This document shows positions 41,157 through 49,193 of a DNA stretch of 64,000 nucleotides, piece by piece. Below the pieces are notes generated by a model. That model saw only the letters and a list, made by a program, of their open reading frames with translations. It had not been told where the DNA came from and did not search any database. Both the position numbers and the translations under genes were made by a program. The stretch spans positions 2,232,001-2,296,000 of the forward strand of contig OY970245.1 of NCBI GenBank assembly GCA_963715455.1. The letters run 5' to 3'. How positions within the stretch are numbered: position 1 is the first letter of the stretch; each line of letters starts with the position of its first letter. Source of the stretch: VRUE01 sp963715455 (GTDB taxonomy: Bacteria; Actinomycetota; Thermoleophilia; Solirubrobacterales; 70-9).

Positions 41157-42276
41157 GCTCGCCCACCAGCTGGTCGACTGCTTGTGCGTTGGCTGATGGA
41201 TCAGGTGAGAGCTCAAGCGCGTAGCTGGGCACTTCACGCACCAGCTCTCCGAGCGCAGACAAAGCTGCCGCCCCATGGAATCCTGACTGGACGATCGTAC
41301 TCGGCGCCAGCCCGCGCAGCCCTTCTGCGGCCGAAACCGGCCGCAACCCCGGCTCCCCTCGACTGCTGACTTCGTCTTTCTTCGCCATAGTCGCGAACAA
41401 AGGCGAAGTCAGCGGAGGTGGTGTGGGGGCGATTAGGGCGACGATCTCCAGATCGCGACGCATTCGGTCGGGAGCCAGGGCCTTGATGTCGACCAGGGCC
41501 TTGGCTGGGCCCTCCAGCGTCGGCTCGAAGCCTGCCGGGTCGATCGTGCTTGGATCGAGGCCAAGCCGCCGGGCGCTGTCTTCGGTCAGCTTCGCGGTCG
41601 ACTGCATCGCGTGGGCGCGCGGCGGGCCGGTCTCGAGCAGCACATAGTCGTCGGCGGCGATCTCCATGCCGGCTAGGGCGCAGGAGAGCGCCAGGGTCGA
41701 CTTGCCCGAGCCGCCCCGGCCGACGAGCAGCACGCCGCGACCTTTGCGGCCGACGGCGCCCGCGTGGGTCATCCAGCGACCATGCGGCGCCATCAGCAGC
41801 TGCAGCGCTTCGCGTAGCGGCGCCGCTCGCTCGCTCGAGGGAATGCTTCCCGCGTCTGGAACGTAGTAGGTCGCCTGGCCGGCCTGCGGCTCCGCCGCCG
41901 TCACCGCACCCGAGCCGGCCGCCGCGAGCACGCAGAAACGCTCGGAGCGCAGGCGGACCACAGGGTTCGTGCCGGGCGCCGCCTGCAGGGGCTCCCAGGC
42001 CGGGGCCGGGGCCTCGCCGCCGCTCGTGGCGCCGTCAAAGGCCGAGATCGAAAGCTGCGGTGCACTGGCACCGGACATGGCAAGGTGCTGGAAAGGCGGC
42101 AGCAGCACGTCGCGCAGCCCCTCACCGGCAAAGCGCAGGCGCACATGCATGCCGGCCAGGTCAAGGTCAGCCTCGAAGAGGCCGGCCAACCCGGCCGCCC
42201 GCTCGAAGGCGGCATGCGACCGCTCGACGTACTCGCCGGCCAGGTCGCGCGCTGTCGCTGCCGGCACTTGCCCCAC
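41149..42276 (-). CDS. HPr kinase-like P-loop protein
   Basis: The 375-residue product has a P-loop GRGGSGKST at residues 186-194 and a following IAADDYVLLE, as in HPr kinase/phosphorylase relatives that modify peptides in lasso and other RiPP clusters. The N-terminal 160 residues are the family's usual domain of unknown role. Residues about 289-306 are encoded by an H1 hairpin element inserted in frame. It starts 3 bases after the PqqD-like gene and overlaps the following glycosyltransferase start. The substrate is not known. Confidence 0.8.
   Translation of the reverse strand: MGQVPAATARDLAGEYVERSHAAFERAAGLAGLFEADLDLAGMHVRLRFAGEGLRDVLLPPFQHLAMSGASAPQLSISAFDGATSGGEAPAPAWEPLQAAPGTNPVVRLRSERFCVLAAAGSGAVTAAEPQAGQATYYVPDAGSIPSSERAAPLREALQLLMAPHGRWMTHAGAVGRKGRGVLLVGRGGSGKSTLALSCALAGMEIAADDYVLLETGPPRAHAMQSTAKLTEDSARRLGLDPSTIDPAGFEPTLEGPAKALVDIKALAPDRMRRDLEIVALIAPTPPPLTSPLFATMAKKDEVSSRGEPGLRPVSAAEGLRGLAPSTIVQSGFHGAAALSALGELVREVPSYALELSPDPSANAQAVDQLVGELG
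41365..41413 (+). repeat. H1 hairpin element, copy 5, inside a gene
   Basis: Perfect 10-bp arms GCTGACTTCG (41365-41374) and CGAAGTCAGC (41404-41413) enclose TTTCTTCGCCATAGTCGC then GAACAAAGG. It reads through in frame in the HPr-kinase-like gene. Stem and right flank equal those of the copy at 21395. Confidence 0.7.
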
Positions 42277-42279
42277 GAG

Positions 42280-42708
42280 CTAGGCCGCCGGTCGCGGCCA
42301 ACCGGTCGTGTCGACCTCGTGGATCGGATCGAGCAGGAAGTAGTCCTGCATGTCGTCGTAGCGCTCGAAGCGCGGTGCCTCGAAGGGGATCTTCCCGCCG
42401 CCGTTGGCCAGGCTCGGCGGGGCATCCGCAGACTGCTCGGCCGTAGCGACCAGACGATTCTCGATCAGCTTGCCCAGCAAAGGCGCGACCTCGGCGCTGA
42501 TCGCCTCGGCATCGGCCTCGTAAAGGTCGCCCAACGCCGTACAGATCTCGGCTTCGGTGACGCCGCTCGCCAGCAGACTCCAGACGGCCGGTGCGCTGCC
42601 CGCCAGGCTGTAGTAGCTGCCGCCGCCAAGGTCGATCGCGATCACCTCGCCGTCGACCTCCTCGTACACGACGTTCTCGGTGTTGATGCGCAGGCGCTGC
42701 TCGCTCAC
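42280..42708 (-). CDS. PqqD-like protein with RiPP-like C-terminal tail
   Basis: Residues 1-90 of this 142-residue product form a PqqD-like winged-helix peptide-binding domain (VIAIDLGGGSYYSLAGSAPA, VWSLLASGVTEAEICTALG). Such domains bind leader peptides in RiPP pathways. A Gly-rich linker (102-105) joins a tail, residues 106-138, reading KIPFEAPRFERYDDMQDYFL then LDPIHEVDTTGWP. This tail resembles short peptides found with asparagine-synthetase/HPr-kinase clusters. A GTG is the start. It lies just before the HPr-kinase-like gene. A self-presenting substrate is an attractive inference. Confidence 0.8.
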   Translation of the reverse strand: MSEQRLRINTENVVYEEVDGEVIAIDLGGGSYYSLAGSAPAVWSLLASGVTEAEICTALGDLYEADAEAISAEVAPLLGKLIENRLVATAEQSADAPPSLANGGGKIPFEAPRFERYDDMQDYFLLDPIHEVDTTGWPRPAA

Positions 42709-42715
42709 GCGCGGC

Positions 42716-42934
42716 CTATTTGTAGCGGTAGGTGATCCGGCCGCGGTCGAGGTCGTAGGGCGAAAGCTCAATCTTCACCCGGTCGCCGGGCAGGATGCGG
42801 ATGTAGTGGCGGCGCATCTTGCCCGAGATGTGGCCGAGCACATCGTGGCCGTTGTCGAGTTTGACACGGAACATCGTGTTGGGGAGGGCCTCGGTGATCT
42901 CACCCTCCATCTCGATCTTCTCCTCTTTCGCCAT
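42716..42934 (-). CDS. infA: Translation initiation factor IF-1
   Basis: IF-1 binds the ribosomal A site during initiation. The 72-residue product is a complete OB-fold protein with KIEMEGEITEALPNTMFRV and GKMRRHYIRILPGDRV. Length is exactly typical. It lies apart from any ribosomal protein operon, upstream of the PqqD-like gene by 7 bases, so it may share its transcript. No ribosome binding site is seen. Confidence 0.97.
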   Translation of the reverse strand: MAKEEKIEMEGEITEALPNTMFRVKLDNGHDVLGHISGKMRRHYIRILPGDRVKIELSPYDLDRGRITYRYK

Positions 42935-42970
42935 GCGGCGGGGAGCGTACCGGACCGCTTGAGAAGTGGC

Positions 42971-44392
42971 CTAGCCGCGCCGGGCGCGGGCGTGTGCCAC
43001 CGCCTGCTCGCGCGTGGAGACCTCGCCCGCGTACTGGGCGGCCTCGAGCTCGCCCAGCAGCTCGCCCAACTCGGGGCCCTCTCCGATGCCAAGCTCGGTG
43101 GCTAGCTCATCGCCGCGCAACAGTGGCTTCGGTGGGCCCTCGCGGCGCCAGTCGAGGGCAGCGGCGAGCATCTCGCGGGCGAGGACGAGGTGGGCCTCGA
43201 TCGCCTCGTCGGTCGCAAACGGCCCCGAGCCCCGGGCCGAAAGTCGATCGGCGATCGTCAAAAGGGTGACGTCGACCCCCACCGGGTCGGTCGCTCGCAG
43301 GTATTCATGCACCCGCCGTGGCGGCAGCGGCGCCTCGTGGACGAGGAAGCCGAGGCGCAGATGGTGCAACGTGAGGTCTTGCAGGTGGCGAGTCAGGTCG
43401 CGACTGGCGCGCAGGCGCGCGCAGAGCTCGCCGACGATCGCCACCCCGTCGCGATCGTGACCGACGAAGGTCACGTAGCCATCACCTTCCGAGCGGGTCG
43501 CCGGCTTGCCGATGTCATGCACCAGAGCACCGAAGCGCAGGGCCATGCGCCGGTCGAGCTCATCGGCGAGCGGCTCGGCGAGCAGCGCCTCCAGCTCAGT
43601 TGCTCGCTCGCCACCAAAGCGCTCCAGGTCAGCCTCGACCTCGAGCGTCTGCTCCAGCACGGCGATCGTGTGGCCGTGAACGTCGAGGTGGTGGTTGGGG
43701 CCCTGCTCGACTCCGCGCAGGGCATCCAGCTCGGGGAGGACGACCCGCGTCAGCCCGAGGTCGTCGAGCAGCGCCACGCCACGCAACGGGTCCGGCCCAC
43801 CGACCAGCTGGCGCAGCTCGACCAGCTGGCGCTCGCCGGCCGGCTCGGCCGCCCGGCCGGCTTCGCTCCGTGCCAGGGCGATCGTGCTCGGATCGATCTC
43901 GAGGGCGAGGTTGGCGGCGAGCCGGGCGGCGCGCAGCAGGCGCAGCGGGTCCTCGGCAAAGCTGCGCTCCCCCACCACCCGCAGCAAGCGGCGCTCGAGG
44001 TCGGCGAGCCCATCGTGCGGATCGATCGGCTCGTCGCCCGCAAGCGGCACCGCGACCGCGCCGATCGTAAAGTCGCGCCCTGCCAGATCGGTCTCGATCG
44101 TCTCGCCGCGCAGCGCGGTCACATCGATCTGCCAAGTGCCGTCGGCGGCGACTGCACGCCAGCTGCCGAACTCCGCCGAGAGCTCGAAGGCGTGACCGTT
44201 GCCCTCGCGGGCGATTGCCTTGGCCGCGAGGGCGGGATCACCAATCAAGGCGAGATCGAGATCCTCGACCTCCCGCCCCAGGGCCGCGTCCCGCACGGCG
44301 CCGCCGGCGATCCAGACCCGCTCCTCGTCGCCGAGCGCCCGCCTGGCGAGGTCCACGGCCGCCGCCGAGCCGAGCCGCTCGGCGAGGCTCAT
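42971..44392 (-). CDS. CCA tRNA nucleotidyltransferase / poly(A) polymerase family, HD domain
   Basis: The enzyme adds or repairs the 3' CCA of tRNAs. The 473-residue product has the nucleotidyltransferase signature GGAVRDAALGREVEDLDLAL, the RDFTIGAVAV motif, an RNA-binding FAEDPLRLLRAARLAANL helix, and an HD domain (HGHTIAVLEQT, VHDIGKPATR). The tRNA-Pro in this window lacks an encoded CCA, which makes the activity necessary. It overlaps the alanine racemase gene by 4 bases. Whether it adds all three bases or only part cannot be read. Confidence 0.92.
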   Translation of the reverse strand: MSLAERLGSAAAVDLARRALGDEERVWIAGGAVRDAALGREVEDLDLALIGDPALAAKAIAREGNGHAFELSAEFGSWRAVAADGTWQIDVTALRGETIETDLAGRDFTIGAVAVPLAGDEPIDPHDGLADLERRLLRVVGERSFAEDPLRLLRAARLAANLALEIDPSTIALARSEAGRAAEPAGERQLVELRQLVGGPDPLRGVALLDDLGLTRVVLPELDALRGVEQGPNHHLDVHGHTIAVLEQTLEVEADLERFGGERATELEALLAEPLADELDRRMALRFGALVHDIGKPATRSEGDGYVTFVGHDRDGVAIVGELCARLRASRDLTRHLQDLTLHHLRLGFLVHEAPLPPRRVHEYLRATDPVGVDVTLLTIADRLSARGSGPFATDEAIEAHLVLAREMLAAALDWRREGPPKPLLRGDELATELGIGEGPELGELLGELEAAQYAGEVSTREQAVAHARARRG

Positions 44393-45498
44393 GCCCGCTC
44401 CCGAGGCACCCGGGCCGAGATCCCGCAGGTGATCTCGTAGTTGATCGTGCCGAGCCAGCCGGCAACCTCCTCGGCGAGGATCCTCTCGCCTCCCTGCTCG
44501 CCGATCAGCACGGCCTCTGCGCCGGGCTCGACCTCGGTCTCGGGGCCGAGGTCGACGGTGATGTTGTCCATCGAGACCGTGCCGACCAGCGGGTAACGCC
44601 GCCCGCCGATCAGCACCTCAGCGTTGTTCGAGAGACCGCGACGCACACCATCGCCGTAGCCGAGAGGCAGCACGCCGACCCAGGTGTCGGTGGGCGCGCG
44701 CCAGGTGCGGCCATAGCCGGCACTCTCCCCGACTGCGAAGCGCTTCACGTCGGCGACGTAGGAGCGCAACGAGAGCGCCGGCGCCAGGCCTCGCTCGGCC
44801 GGGTCGCCCTGGAATGGGTCGAGGCCGTAGACGGCGACCCCGCAACGTGCCATGTCGAAGTGCGACCTTGGATCGCGGAAGACGGCGGCGCTGTTGGCGG
44901 CGTGGGCGAGGACGCCGGGGAACTCGGCCTTAACCGTCGCCACGACCGCAGCGAAGCGCTCGCGCTGCTGGTGAAAGTACTCCGAGTCCGGTTCGTCGGC
45001 GGTCGCGAAGTGCGTCCAAACCCCGGCCAGCTCGAGATCCGGATCGGCGGCGCAGGCGCGCGCCAGGGCCAGCACCTCGGTCGGATCGGGGTTGCCGAGC
45101 CTGCCCATGCCGCTGTCGTGCTTGACGTGGACGCGCACCGGCCGTCCCTGGGCGCGAGCGCGGGTGGCGGTGAGCTGGCGGAAGCCCTCGCGCCAGACCG
45201 CGACCTCCGATCCGCCGGCGAGGGCCGCATCGAGGTCGCCCGGGGTCAGCGCCCCCATGGTCAACAGCGGGATCTGCGGGAAGCACCGCCCGATGTGGGC
45301 CGCCTCGCCCCCGGTCGCCACCGCCAGACGGCTCGCGCCACCGGCCAGGGCCGCCTCGACGCAGGCCTCGGGACCATGACCGTAGCCATCGGCCTTGACC
45401 ACAGCGCAGAGCTCCGCGCCCTCCCGCAGCTCCGACCTCAACCGAGCGCAGTTGCGCTCGACAGCGGCGAGGTCGACCCGGGCGATTGCCCGCCTCAT
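44389..45498 (-). CDS. alr: Alanine racemase
   Basis: This PLP enzyme makes D-alanine for peptidoglycan. The 369-residue product has CAVVKADGYGHG with the PLP Lys35, and KHDSGMGRLG. Later, SAGYGRTW carries the Tyr that acts as the second base, followed by PLGYGDGVRR and SMDNITVDLG. Length is normal. Its stop overlaps the CCA-enzyme start (ATGA). The D-Ala-D-Ala carboxypeptidase at 61243 and the glmS/glmM genes are other wall functions in the window. Confidence 0.96.
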   Translation of the reverse strand: MRRAIARVDLAAVERNCARLRSELREGAELCAVVKADGYGHGPEACVEAALAGGASRLAVATGGEAAHIGRCFPQIPLLTMGALTPGDLDAALAGGSEVAVWREGFRQLTATRARAQGRPVRVHVKHDSGMGRLGNPDPTEVLALARACAADPDLELAGVWTHFATADEPDSEYFHQQRERFAAVVATVKAEFPGVLAHAANSAAVFRDPRSHFDMARCGVAVYGLDPFQGDPAERGLAPALSLRSYVADVKRFAVGESAGYGRTWRAPTDTWVGVLPLGYGDGVRRGLSNNAEVLIGGRRYPLVGTVSMDNITVDLGPETEVEPGAEAVLIGEQGGERILAEEVAGWLGTINYEITCGISARVPRERA

Positions 45499-45502
45499 CG
45501 CG

Positions 45503-45964
45503 CTACTCGGCGACGAGCGCGGCGAGCGCGTCGGCCCGCGTCACCATCCCGGCGAGACGACCCTCGCCGTCGACCACGGGCAGGTGGTTGTGGTGCTTCT
45601 CAGCGATCATGCGGGCGACCGTCTCGGCGTCATCGTCTTCGCGGACGACAATCGGGTCAGCCGTCATCAGCTCGGAGACCTTGGTCGCAAATGCCTTGTC
45701 GAGCCGCTCCTCGAAACCCTTCATCGAACCGACGAAGACGACGCCGCCCATGATGTTGAGGTAGTGCGGCAGGTGCAAATCAGCCTGCTCGTCACCGAGG
45801 ATCAGGTCGGACTCGCTGACGATGCCGGCCACCTTGCGCTCGCCGTCGATCACCGGGATCGCGCCCAGGTCGGTCTTGGCGAGCAACTCGATCGCGGCCC
45901 GCGCGTCGGCGTCCGGAGAGACGCTCGGCACGTCGGCGTCCATGATCTCGGCAGCGGTCTTCAT
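45503..45964 (-). CDS. Two-CBS-domain protein, second
   Basis: The 153-residue product is made of two CBS motifs, residues 3-57 (VPSVSPDADARAAIELLAKT, AGIVSESDLILGD) and 92-150 (MTADPIVVREDDDAETVARM, VDGEGRLAGMVTRADALAAL). Between them about 30 residues form a linker with HYLNIMGGVVFVGSMKGFEE. No other domain is present. It sits between nnr and alr on the same strand, 4 bases before alr's start region. The ligand is probably an adenine nucleotide, by family. Confidence 0.92.
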   Translation of the reverse strand: MKTAAEIMDADVPSVSPDADARAAIELLAKTDLGAIPVIDGERKVAGIVSESDLILGDEQADLHLPHYLNIMGGVVFVGSMKGFEERLDKAFATKVSELMTADPIVVREDDDAETVARMIAEKHHNHLPVVDGEGRLAGMVTRADALAALVAE

Positions 45965-45976
45965 CGGCAGGTGAGG

Positions 45977-47434
45977 TTATTCGACGCGGAGGCCGGCGGG
46001 GATCGAGGCGATCACATCGGAGGCGATCACGGACTCAGCGGCGCCGATGCGCTGAGCGGCGTGGCGGCCGGCGCGGGCGTGGGAGAGGACGGCGGCGCAG
46101 GCGGCGGCGAAGGGCTCGAGGCCGCGGGCGAGCAGCGCCGCGGCGATGCCGGAGAGCACGTCGCCGGTGCCCGCCGTGGCCAGGGCCGGCGCTGCGAGGG
46201 CGTTGACCGCGACACGCTCGCCGTCGGTGACAATCGTGTCGTCGCCCTTGAGCACGACCACGGCATCGGCGGCGACCGCTGCCTCGCGCGCCGCGGCGAG
46301 CCGCCGGGCGCCGATCTCCTCGGAGGAACGATCGAGCAAACGTCCCAGCTCTCCCGCGTGCGGGGTGAGAATCGTCGACGCTTTACGCGCGGCGATCCGG
46401 TCGAGCTCCCCAGCAAAGGCGTTGAGCCCATCGGCGTCGATCACCAGGGGTGTCTCGATCGCCGCCACCGCGTCGCGGGCGAGCTCGACCGAGCCGGGAT
46501 CGCGACCCAGGCCCGGCCCCAGCGCCCCGGCGGCGGCGCGCTCGAAGGCGCGCAGGACCGCCTTCAGCGAGCCCGGCGCTAGGCAACCGTCGCCCCCCGG
46601 GCAACCAACCGACATGACCTCGGGCTGACCAGCCTCGAAGACCGGCTCGAGGTCTGCGGGAACCGCGACCGTGGCGTAGCCGGCGCCGGCGCGAATCGCC
46701 GCCAGGGAGGACATCTGCACCGCCCCGGCCAGCCCCCGCGAGCCCCCGGCAATCACCACCTGGCCGGAGCTGAACTTGGTCGAGCGCGGGCCGCGGCGCG
46801 GCGCCAGCGCCAGAACCGCCGGCTCGATCTCGCCGGCCTTTGCCGTCTGTGGCGCCCCCGGAGGGATACCGATCGGCACGACCCGCAGCTCACCGGTGTG
46901 CCACTTGCCTGGCGCTACGCGGTGCCCGAGCTTCGCGCCGTGGAAGCTCACGGTCAGGTCCGCCTCGACGGCGACTCCCGCGATCTCGCCACTGGAAGCG
47001 TCCACCCCCGAGGCGATGTCGCAGGCAACGACCGGCGCCCCGCAGCGGTTGATCGCCTCGATCGCCCTCGCCGCCGGCTCGCGCGGCGCCCCTGAGAAAC
47101 CGGTACCGAAGATCGCGTCGACCACGGCGCCTGAGCCCTCGAGCCAGGCGTCGAGATCATCGGGCAGCTCACCGGCCTCTAGCTCCAGGGTCTCGACCGC
47201 GAAGCCCATCGCGCTCAGCCGGCCTGCGGCGACCAGGCCGTCACCGCCGTTGTTGCCCTTGCCGCAAACGATGCGCACGGGCCCCTGCGGCGCCAACCCA
47301 GCGACCACCTCGGCGAGCGCCGTGCCCGCCGCTTCCATCAACTGCTCACCGGGGACTCCCATCTCCTCGATCGCCCAGCGATCGACGGCCCGCATGCCCT
47401 CGGCGTCATAGAGCGGCTTCAGCCAGGGCTCCAT
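45977..47434 (-). CDS. nnr: Bifunctional NAD(P)H-hydrate epimerase/dehydratase
   Basis: The enzyme repairs hydrated NADH and NADPH. The 485-residue product joins an epimerase domain (residues 1-210, with VRIVCGKGNNGGDGLVAAGR and VVDAIFGTGFSGAPREPAA) and an ADP-dependent dehydratase of the ribokinase fold (from about 225, VVIAGGSRGLAGAVQMSSLA, LTPHAGELGRLL, and TAGTGDVLSGIAAALLARG). GGGAAGGA lies just before the ATG at 47434, which favours it over a longer start at 47491. Confidence 0.94.
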   Translation of the reverse strand: MEPWLKPLYDAEGMRAVDRWAIEEMGVPGEQLMEAAGTALAEVVAGLAPQGPVRIVCGKGNNGGDGLVAAGRLSAMGFAVETLELEAGELPDDLDAWLEGSGAVVDAIFGTGFSGAPREPAARAIEAINRCGAPVVACDIASGVDASSGEIAGVAVEADLTVSFHGAKLGHRVAPGKWHTGELRVVPIGIPPGAPQTAKAGEIEPAVLALAPRRGPRSTKFSSGQVVIAGGSRGLAGAVQMSSLAAIRAGAGYATVAVPADLEPVFEAGQPEVMSVGCPGGDGCLAPGSLKAVLRAFERAAAGALGPGLGRDPGSVELARDAVAAIETPLVIDADGLNAFAGELDRIAARKASTILTPHAGELGRLLDRSSEEIGARRLAAAREAAVAADAVVVLKGDDTIVTDGERVAVNALAAPALATAGTGDVLSGIAAALLARGLEPFAAACAAVLSHARAGRHAAQRIGAAESVIASDVIASIPAGLRVE

Positions 47435-47445
47435 TCCTTCCCAGC

Positions 47446-48711
47446 CTAGCCCCGACTCGATTCCCACATCGCCGACATCGGCAGCGCCCAAAGACCATCC
47501 CCAAAAGGCAAGATTCGCTCGCCGGCATAGAGGACCACGCCGGCGACGAGACGCGCGCCGACCCGCTCGCGCATTTGAACCAGTCCCCGAAAGTCGGCTT
47601 CGCGAACCGTTGCCCGGCTCTTTACCTCGATGCCCAGTACCTCCCCGGATGGTCGCTCTACGACCACGTCGACCTCTCGGTCGCGCTCCCGGTAGTGCCA
47701 GAAGCTGAGCGCTTCCGGAAACCAGGACGCCTGCCGCTCCAACTCCGTCGCGACAAAGGTCTCGAGCAAGGAGCCCGCCAAGCCGTCGTCTCCATCAATT
47801 CGCCGCCGGTCAGCCCCAACCAGACCGGCAAGCAGCCCAGGATCGGCAATGTAGAGCTTCGGGGCCTTGACCTGCCGTTGCCCGAGATTCACGTGCCACG
47901 CCTGGCGCACACGGACCAGGAACAAGCGCTCCAGAACCTCCACGTAGGTCTTGGCGGTCTTTCCGCTTACGCCAGCGTCTCTGCCCAGCGAATCGAAGCG
48001 GGCGAGCGATCCAGATCGGGCGGCAACAAGTCGCAGGATCGTCTCGACCGAGCCAGGCACGTGCACCCGTGAGGTCTCTGCCACATCGCGCTCGACGATC
48101 GAGGTGACGTAGCTCTCGAAGAAGCGACCGCGAAGGGCATCGGCGCGACGCCGGGCCTCCGGAAAGCCACCACGAAGCACAAGGTCCGCGTACCCGTTGC
48201 GCCCCACAGGTGCATCGACAACTTTTGGCGGCTCACCGCGAAACAGACAGGCGAGAAAGTCCTCGCGCTTACCCCGAAGCTCGCCCTGGGTAAAAGGCCA
48301 CAGCGTCAGATAGTCGACCCGACCGGGCAGGGCGTCGCTGACCCTGGGAATGCGCCGAAGATTCGCCGAACCGGTCAGAAGGAACTGCCCAGGCGAATTG
48401 TCCTTGTCCAGTCGTGCCTTGATCGCCAGCAGCAGCTGCGGCGCACGTTGGATCTCGTCGATCACTGTCCGCCGTCCCATGCCGGCGACGAGCCCCACCG
48501 GATCGGCTACAGCCCGAGCAAGGGAAAGCTCGTCATCAAGGGTGATCCAGTCGGCCGGCAGGCGCCCGTCGGCAATGACTCGCGCCAAGGTGCTCTTGCC
48601 TACTTGCCGCGCGCCAAGCAGCGCTACCGCGCGAGCACCGCCCATTGCTTCGACGACCGTGTCCTCGATCGTCCGATCGAGAAGCTCCGCGCTGTGAGAC
48701 TGCCCAGTCAC
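47446..48711 (-). CDS. AAA-type ATPase with DUF4143 domain
   Basis: The 421-residue product has an N-terminal ATPase domain with LLGARQVGKSTLARVI (P-loop) near residue 32, TVIDEIQRAPQLLLAIK (Walker B) near 84, and LTGSANLRRI (sensor). The C-terminal DUF4143 domain includes KAPKLYIADPGLLAGL and VDVVVERPSGEVLGIEVKS, a nuclease-like core with the D-E-K pattern. These proteins are common in the accessory genome and their role is unclear. The gene and its upstream region are clearly less GC-rich than neighbours, suggesting transfer. It starts at a GTG. Confidence 0.9.
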   Translation of the reverse strand: MTGQSHSAELLDRTIEDTVVEAMGGARAVALLGARQVGKSTLARVIADGRLPADWITLDDELSLARAVADPVGLVAGMGRRTVIDEIQRAPQLLLAIKARLDKDNSPGQFLLTGSANLRRIPRVSDALPGRVDYLTLWPFTQGELRGKREDFLACLFRGEPPKVVDAPVGRNGYADLVLRGGFPEARRRADALRGRFFESYVTSIVERDVAETSRVHVPGSVETILRLVAARSGSLARFDSLGRDAGVSGKTAKTYVEVLERLFLVRVRQAWHVNLGQRQVKAPKLYIADPGLLAGLVGADRRRIDGDDGLAGSLLETFVATELERQASWFPEALSFWHYRERDREVDVVVERPSGEVLGIEVKSRATVREADFRGLVQMRERVGARLVAGVVLYAGERILPFGDGLWALPMSAMWESSRG

Positions 48712-48725
48712 CGAGAAAAGGTTAG

Positions 48726-48743
48726 CGGCTAACTCGGGAAATA
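48726..48743. promoter_or_regulatory. Operator-like direct repeat 1 before DUF4143 gene
   Basis: CGGCTAACTCGGGAAATA occurs here and again, with one change, at 48748. The starts are 22 bp apart, two helical turns. A GTTAG-CGG-CTAAC palindrome overlaps this copy at 48721-48733. Confidence 0.5.
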
Positions 48744-48747
48744 TCTT

Positions 48748-48765
48748 CGGCTAACTCGGAAAATA
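48748..48765. promoter_or_regulatory. Operator-like direct repeat 2 before DUF4143 gene
   Basis: CGGCTAACTCGGAAAATA is the second copy, in AT-rich DNA upstream of the start codon at 48711. It is a likely binding site for the gene product or another regulator. Confidence 0.5.
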
Positions 48766-48800
48766 CGAGAGAACAACTAGTAAAATACCTGCAAAATAGA

Positions 48801-49184
48801 CTATTGATGTTTTGAAAACGTCATAGCATCATCGGGAGCCATCACCGCAACCGCGGCGGCAAAGTCGCGCGAGTGGGTCATGGAGACGTCGATGCGCCCC
48901 CCGGCGGCCACCTCCGCCGCTCGCCCGCTGAGCCGCACGGTCGGTGGCTCGCCGGCCACCACCTCGATCTCGCCTAGACCGAAACCGCTCGTCAGGCCGA
49001 GGGCCTTGGTCACCGCCTCCTTGGCGGCGAAGCGGGCCGCCAAGTGGCGGGCGGGGCGCGCGCGAGCCTCGGCGTACTCGCGCTCGGCCGGGCTGAAGAC
49101 GCGCTCGGCGAGGCGGGGATAGCGCTCCAGCGCCCGCTCCAGACGGTCGATCTCGAGCAGGTCGACGCCGACGCCGGAGGTCAT
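48801..49184 (-). CDS. acpS: Holo-ACP synthase
   Basis: AcpS moves 4'-phosphopantetheine from CoA to acyl carrier protein. The 127-residue product has GVGVDLLEIDRLERAL, with the magnesium-binding Asp8, and RFAAKEAVTKALG with the second site Glu. Length is typical. The last residues, DDAMTFSKHQ, run into the AT-rich DNA beside the DUF4143 gene, so its native C-terminus may have been altered by the insertion of that gene. Confidence 0.93.
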   Translation of the reverse strand: MTSGVGVDLLEIDRLERALERYPRLAERVFSPAEREYAEARARPARHLAARFAAKEAVTKALGLTSGFGLGEIEVVAGEPPTVRLSGRAAEVAAGGRIDVSMTHSRDFAAAVAVMAPDDAMTFSKHQ

Positions 49185-49193
49185 CCCCGCGGC

